Assembly (NCBI GenBank): GCA_037975125.1
Contig: CM075853.1
Coordinates: 77,070,246 to 77,134,245 of the forward strand
DNA: 64,000 nucleotides
DNA from: Latrodectus hesperus
Taxonomy: Eukaryota > Arthropoda > Arachnida > Araneae > Theridiidae
Reading direction: 5' to 3'
The notes under the pieces are model-generated. The model had not been told where the DNA came from. It worked only from the letters and a program-made list of their open reading frames with translations, and did not search any database. Shown one piece after another: positions 22,741 to 64,000 of the stretch; positions within the stretch are counted from its first letter, which is position 1; each line of letters opens with the position of its first letter. Position numbers and translations under genes: made by a program.

Positions 22741-24291
22741 TCTTTGAACTCTGTTTGGCTGCTTGTGTGTGGTTTATATATAATTTTTTCGATTTTTTTG
22801 AGTTTTCTAAAAATTAATTGAACATAAGATAGTTCAAGTGGAAAAATGTTTTGAATTAAGTTGATTTTTGTTTAAGATTAATTTAAAAATGGGGAAAAAA
22901 CTTCTTATTAATGTTAGATCTAAACTAATTAAATCTCAATTAATTATCAATATTCTTTTCAATTGTTTATCCTTTTAAAATTAAAAACATTTAAGAATAA
23001 AAACGTTTTTATATGATCATAGTGTAGGATTAAAAAGGCTTTTCTTACAACTACGTATCTGTTATACTATAAATTGATTTGTATTTTTGCGAAACATTTT
23101 TAAAATCCTGAATCATTCGAACTTTTCCTATATTTTTGATATCTATTACTCATAAATATTTGAAATTTTTTAAATTTAATCTTTATTTTAATAAATGCTT
23201 AAATAAGATAATTTAACAATTTTTTAACCAAATTTTAAAATATATACAAATTGAAGAAATGTAATTGAAATTGAAATTTCTAAATCTGATTTATCTGAAC
23301 TGATGCTTCACTAGTTCATGATGTTTAATATTTCAAGGAAGTTAGAAATAACATTTTTATAATGGGAAAGTAATGTATGGTATTTTAAAAGTTACTCTCT
23401 TTTAAGATTTAAAGTTATCGTGCGTCCATTATTAATATAAATTAAATCAGAGATGCTAATATTTGTATAATATTTAGTGTAGGCAAGCCTAATTTCAATT
23501 TTAAATTGTTGACAAATAAAATTGGCATGGTGTCCCAAAAAAACAGAAATCAGTTTCTATTTTTGAATGACGATAGATAATAATTAGTGTCCAGTAAAGG
23601 AAAATGCGAATGCCTTGCATAATGAGACTGCCTATTTTGTCCGAGACATTAGAATGTTTATTTGGAAAATTATAAAAACGGAAATTGTTATGTTGGAGAG
23701 CAACATCAATTTACTCATGTTTTGTGCACATTTTACAAATCGAAATGTTTTCATAAATAAACTCTTTTTTTTTAAATCTGAAAGGAAAAATTAAGCTTTC
23801 CTCAGCAAAAAAATTCTTTTAAGTGTAAATTAATAACATTCGATGAAAATTTTCTGAATAAATTTGTCTGAAAATTCTGTAAATTATTTAGTAATTTGCA
23901 TTGGTCTTGAAATACCTGAATTTGTTTATCGAAATAATGTTTTATTTGTTTAAAATGCTATAAATTTTCAAAAATTGCCTACATTCTGTGGACAGATAAT
24001 ATCTTATCTTCTAGGGCCACAAAACTTAAATAATTATTGGAAATGTATTTTATGTATTACTCATTTTTATATTTTTAATAAAAAATAGTAAGTGAAAACT
24101 TTAATAAACTTCTCTAAGAAATATTTTTGTTAAAATACATATTATTTTGCATATTACTTTTTTTTAGAAAATTAATATAAAAGATAATGAGAGATTGAAA
24201 TTTACACATAGCTATTATTTTATGCCTTATATTTATATACAGTGCTATATTATATGATTTCTTATTCTAATATATGCCATTTCCTTTTCAG
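22741..24291. other. Upstream sequence of the receptor gene, nothing recognised
   Basis: AT-rich. It ends in CATTTCCTTTTCAG at 24278-24291, a good splice acceptor 10 bp before the receptor's start codon. This argues that the stretch is intron and that the promoter is further upstream. Confidence 0.5.
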
Positions 24292-24301
24292 TATTTTTAC
24301 A

Positions 24302-60587
<36,286 letters not shown>

Positions 60588-61760
60588 CTATTTGCTCCTC
60601 GTCAATTACTTCCTTAGATTTTCAGTGAGCTTAATAACACCCATTTTTAATCTCAATAATCACAAACGGTGATAGAAGAGTGTGGAAACACCTAGTTCTG
60701 CTCTCTAGTATTTGAATAAACCAACAGTTTAGATCTAGACTGTAGCTTTTTAATTTTTAAAAACTTCAGATTTTAAAATTTTTAAAGAATTGTATTTTAA
60801 ATGCTTTTTGTAGAGTTGAATGCATACAAGTGTCATTTATGAAGACTAATTTAAATTTTACTCTTTATTTTCTTGTAACTTTCAGCATGACATCACAAAG
60901 AAAATAGAATAGTCTATAAATATTTCTGAGAAAACGTTTTTAGAATTCGTAGTTAAATTTAGGAAGTGCATGTTATATATATAGTAGTTTATCTTCATAT
61001 AAAAAATTTGTAGATTGATACCTCACATAAGCTGAAAATTATAAATATATTTATGTTGTTTACTCTTTAAAATATGTTTGTAAAACTATTTTTGTCATTT
61101 TACTGAAATTTTAAGGAATTTGTAATTTTTAATATTTTGTCATTTTTATATGTGTATAGTTTTAATGTTTTAAATTGGGAATCAAACTTTTATAATGTGT
61201 ATGTCATTTAATGGTGATTAGATTTGTGTGAATTCCTTTTTTTTATCATCTTATTCCTGTGTTTAAAACTTTAATTCCGAATGAGGAAAGTATTTTAAAA
61301 TCCCTTTATTATTTTTAAAATATTTGTTTCAATATCTTAATCAAACAATCGCCTATTTGTAACAAAAATGCAGTAAGATAGTCATATGCTCACTCATGGC
61401 AAGAGGAAGCTCAAATCTGATGCAGCTATCTTTATCCCTTCGAACAATCACTTCCACAGGAATTATTTTTAACTTAATAAAAGTGAATCTCTCACTTCCT
61501 TCACAGCATATTTGCAATAGTTATATACGTTTGATATTAAGGGTTTATGAAGCATATCTCACTTTTTCTGAAATAAAACACATCCATATATCAATAGTAA
61601 CGAATAGAATGATGGAAATTTACTATCGTATATGTGAGCTTATTTGTATCATGATTTGGTGGTAATATTTACTTTAAATAAACTGCTGTATGCAATGGTA
61701 AATTTCCAATTACTATGTATTGCAATTGACTATCAAATAAAGTTGTTACTGCACTATTAT
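60588..61760 (+). other. drpr: Probable 3' untranslated region of the receptor
   Basis: No further coding exon is needed after the stop. AATAAA signals occur at 60715-60720, 61677-61682 and 61736-61741; which is used cannot be told from sequence. The 89-codon frame at 61396-61665 has no motif and is taken as untranslated. Confidence 0.5.
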
Positions 61761-63139
61761 TGAGCTTTTAATATGTAAGTCTGTTAAATACTTAGAAGTA
61801 TTAATGTTTCATTTTTATCACTTATTCTCGGCAATGTTTATGTATATATGTATATGAGTTTTATTTTTACCTACACATTTAATACTGCAAAATATTCTTC
61901 ATATGGTATGAGATTGCATTTGGTGAAAAACAATAAATTTAGGTATATATAAATAGTTGTTATTTTATACTGTTAAATTTTACCTTCAAAAGTTTTTTTA
62001 ATTGCACTTAAAAGAAAATCCATCTTAAGAAAAGAACCAATTATATTTAAGGCTTTGTAAATATTATGAAAGTGATTTTAAAATTATTCTTTGATTACTT
62101 TAGATTTTTATAATTTATTAGTTTATTTTATTGAAAATGACTATTTTGTTGCGAGTTCAAAAAAAAATTTCCATTGAAGTATTTATAAATTCATGATATA
62201 CTTTTTTCTATTGATTTAAATATATATGTATATATGTTGAAAATATACTGTCCTCAGACAATTCAGCAATAATTCTTTCTGGTTAAATTGCCATTTGTAG
62301 TTTAAAGAATAAGTTACTTTTTTGTCAATTGTATAATAATGTGAACATCAAACTTTATTATGTAAATTCAGTAATCCACACTATGTATTATATTGCTTAA
62401 ATTTTCATAATAAATAAATAAACCATTATTTGTGCAAGTTGTATACATTTTATTAATGAATATATTTTAACTTGTTAACATGAATTGATTAATTCCTTTT
62501 TCTTAGCAGTCACTTACATCTGAAATAATATCAGCATGAAATATTTGGATTGCAGAAGCAGTTTGATACAGAATTAATTTTTGATTGCATGTGTATCCAT
62601 TTAGGCTAATACATATACAGAAATAAGCATTTCTTTAATTATTGAAGTGAATATTGTTCATTTGCAGAAAATCGAACAAATTGCTGTTTAATGCTTGTAT
62701 AAATTACACATTAGAGGCAGCTAAATTATTAAGAAAAATAATAAAATATGATTCAATTCACACAAAAAGGAAAAGGTAGCTTATCAATACAAAGAGAAAA
62801 CGCAACTTCTATAGCCTAGCTTTTAACTATTAAATAAAAGTAATGAAAACAAGAATGATTGTATGAATGAAAAAAAAGTAGTTTGCACACTAAGCAAATA
62901 ACCTTCATCATTTATATCCATTTACATGATACTTTAAGTATGGCCATTTTTTCTCTCTCCCCAATTTCCATGCTATTTAAGTTTTAGTGTAGTAATTCTA
63001 TTTTGTTCACCAATAAAAAAGAATATGTAACAAAATTTTTATGCTTCTAGGATTAAATTTTATGGGCATCATATTTTTGATGGGCTCTTTATTCTTAATA
63101 AAAATGACTGTGTTCCTGACGTACTTAAAGAATCAGCGC
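61761..63139. other. AT-rich downstream sequence, nothing recognised
   Basis: I find no supported gene or repeat between the receptor's 3' end and the LINE fragment at the right edge. Confidence 0.55.
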
Positions 63140-63925
63140 CTGAGAAATAATCAACAAAATTCCTAAAAGTGACATCAAAATTTATACTGATGGCAGTAAA
63201 AAGATATATGGGCAGGCAGTGAAATATATATTGAAATAACCTGAGAAAATTACTATAAAACTACATAACCCAGATTACTGTTCTGTGTTTCGAAGTAAAT
63301 TAATTGCAATCAACATAGGATTAAAGAGAGTTATGAGCGAAATTAACTTGCCTTTGGATTCTATTTGACAGCCGTAGTTCAATTCAATATCTCAAAAATT
63401 GGGCCCACATAGAAGATAAACCCATCTCCTATATGGTATACCAATTTATCTATCCGAGAAAAGTAAAGTTCATTTCTCACCTGCACAAAGTATATTTTTA
63501 ATGTATCATATGTTAATATCTACGAAAATAAATTAGACGATACTCTTGCAAAGGAAAGATAAGAACATCCTGTCCCTTTCACCTCAGGACTCAAATATTT
63601 ATAGTTATTCTCGCGGCAAAAAAATGGCTTATATCTCCACCTCAAAATTGGTATAAACACAAAACACCTGGGCTTTCCCCTGGGACAGGCAGTCCCAATG
63701 CATGCCAATTCCGACTTGCCAGTAAGTACTTGAAAGATCACATATTCTGGGGGAAGCAAGAGGTTTCCTCTTTGCCCTAAATACCAGCAAGAACAGGCAT
63801 TGCCTGAGCTCATCTTAGACTGTACTGGAAGGATATCCATAATTGCCCACTTCTTGTATAGGACTTCATTTATGTCGATGGTTTCATTGATCTGGTCCGA
63901 CTCCGTGAGATAGATGGGAGATTAG
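63140..63925 (+). pseudogene. Decayed LINE RNase H and C-terminal fragment
   Basis: Broken frames read IKIYTDGSK, NPDYCSVFRSKLIAINIGLK, SQKLGPH, then after further breaks HNWYKHKTPG-like, FRLASKYLKDHIF and QALPELILDCTG. This is the order of the RNase H domain and C-terminus in Jockey/I-type LINEs. The first Asp of the RNase H site (YTDGS) and a Glu-equivalent position are visible, the latter reading Lys in SKL. It carries many stops and is a dead 5'-truncated fragment. Confidence 0.75.
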
Positions 63926-64000
63926 AAATAACAATTTATTACTTTTATTAATATACTTATGTTTCATATTTATAGTATCCAACATTTTCTTTCCATAACT

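Noticed and set aside
61396..61665. 89-codon open frame downstream of the receptor
   Set aside because: No motif, no splice need, and position within the likely 3' UTR.

Overview
The window looks like chelicerate, most likely spider, nuclear DNA. It is strongly AT-rich, has long introns with GT-AG borders, carries a tRNA-derived SINE of a type I associate with spiders, and holds several decayed transposons whose translated fragments resemble copies common in orb-weaver genomes. The species assignment is inference from recollection; no search was run.

Layout. Positions 1-7572 are gene-poor, with two worn SINE copies, an (AT)n tract, a GC-richer segment at 2640-2938 ending in a strong splice donor, and one unexplained minus-strand reading frame (5806-6132). 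Positions 7577-13844 are a nearly intact Ty3/gypsy-type LTR retrotransposon: 607/608-bp LTRs that differ at only two sites, a 4-bp target duplication, a primer-binding site matching a tRNA-Leu 3' end, and a Gag-Pol reading frame broken once near its N-terminus. Positions 13849-24291 are gene-free, with a cluster of SINE copies, microsatellites and small inverted repeats.

The one host gene recognised is on the plus strand from 24292 to beyond 60587. It is a Draper/MEGF10-11/CED-1 family engulfment receptor. I resolved 24 coding exons by splice sites and reading phase; they join without a break to encode 1003 residues: signal peptide, EMI domain, 16 EGF-like units, one transmembrane helix, and a cytoplasmic tail with an NPxY motif and further tyrosine motifs. 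A possible 9-nt microexon (30235-30243) would add three residues between the first two EGF units. Its 5' untranslated exon(s) and promoter lie upstream and were not resolved.

The receptor's introns hold much of the mobile DNA: a 254-bp MITE with 8-bp target duplications (intron 3), a decayed Jockey/I-type LINE (intron 13), a decayed Tc1-like transposon (intron 18), a decayed mariner (intron 23), and several SINEs. Downstream of the gene is untranslated and intergenic sequence, then a decayed LINE RNase H/C-terminal fragment at the right edge (63140-63925). All repeat-family calls rest on motifs read by eye.
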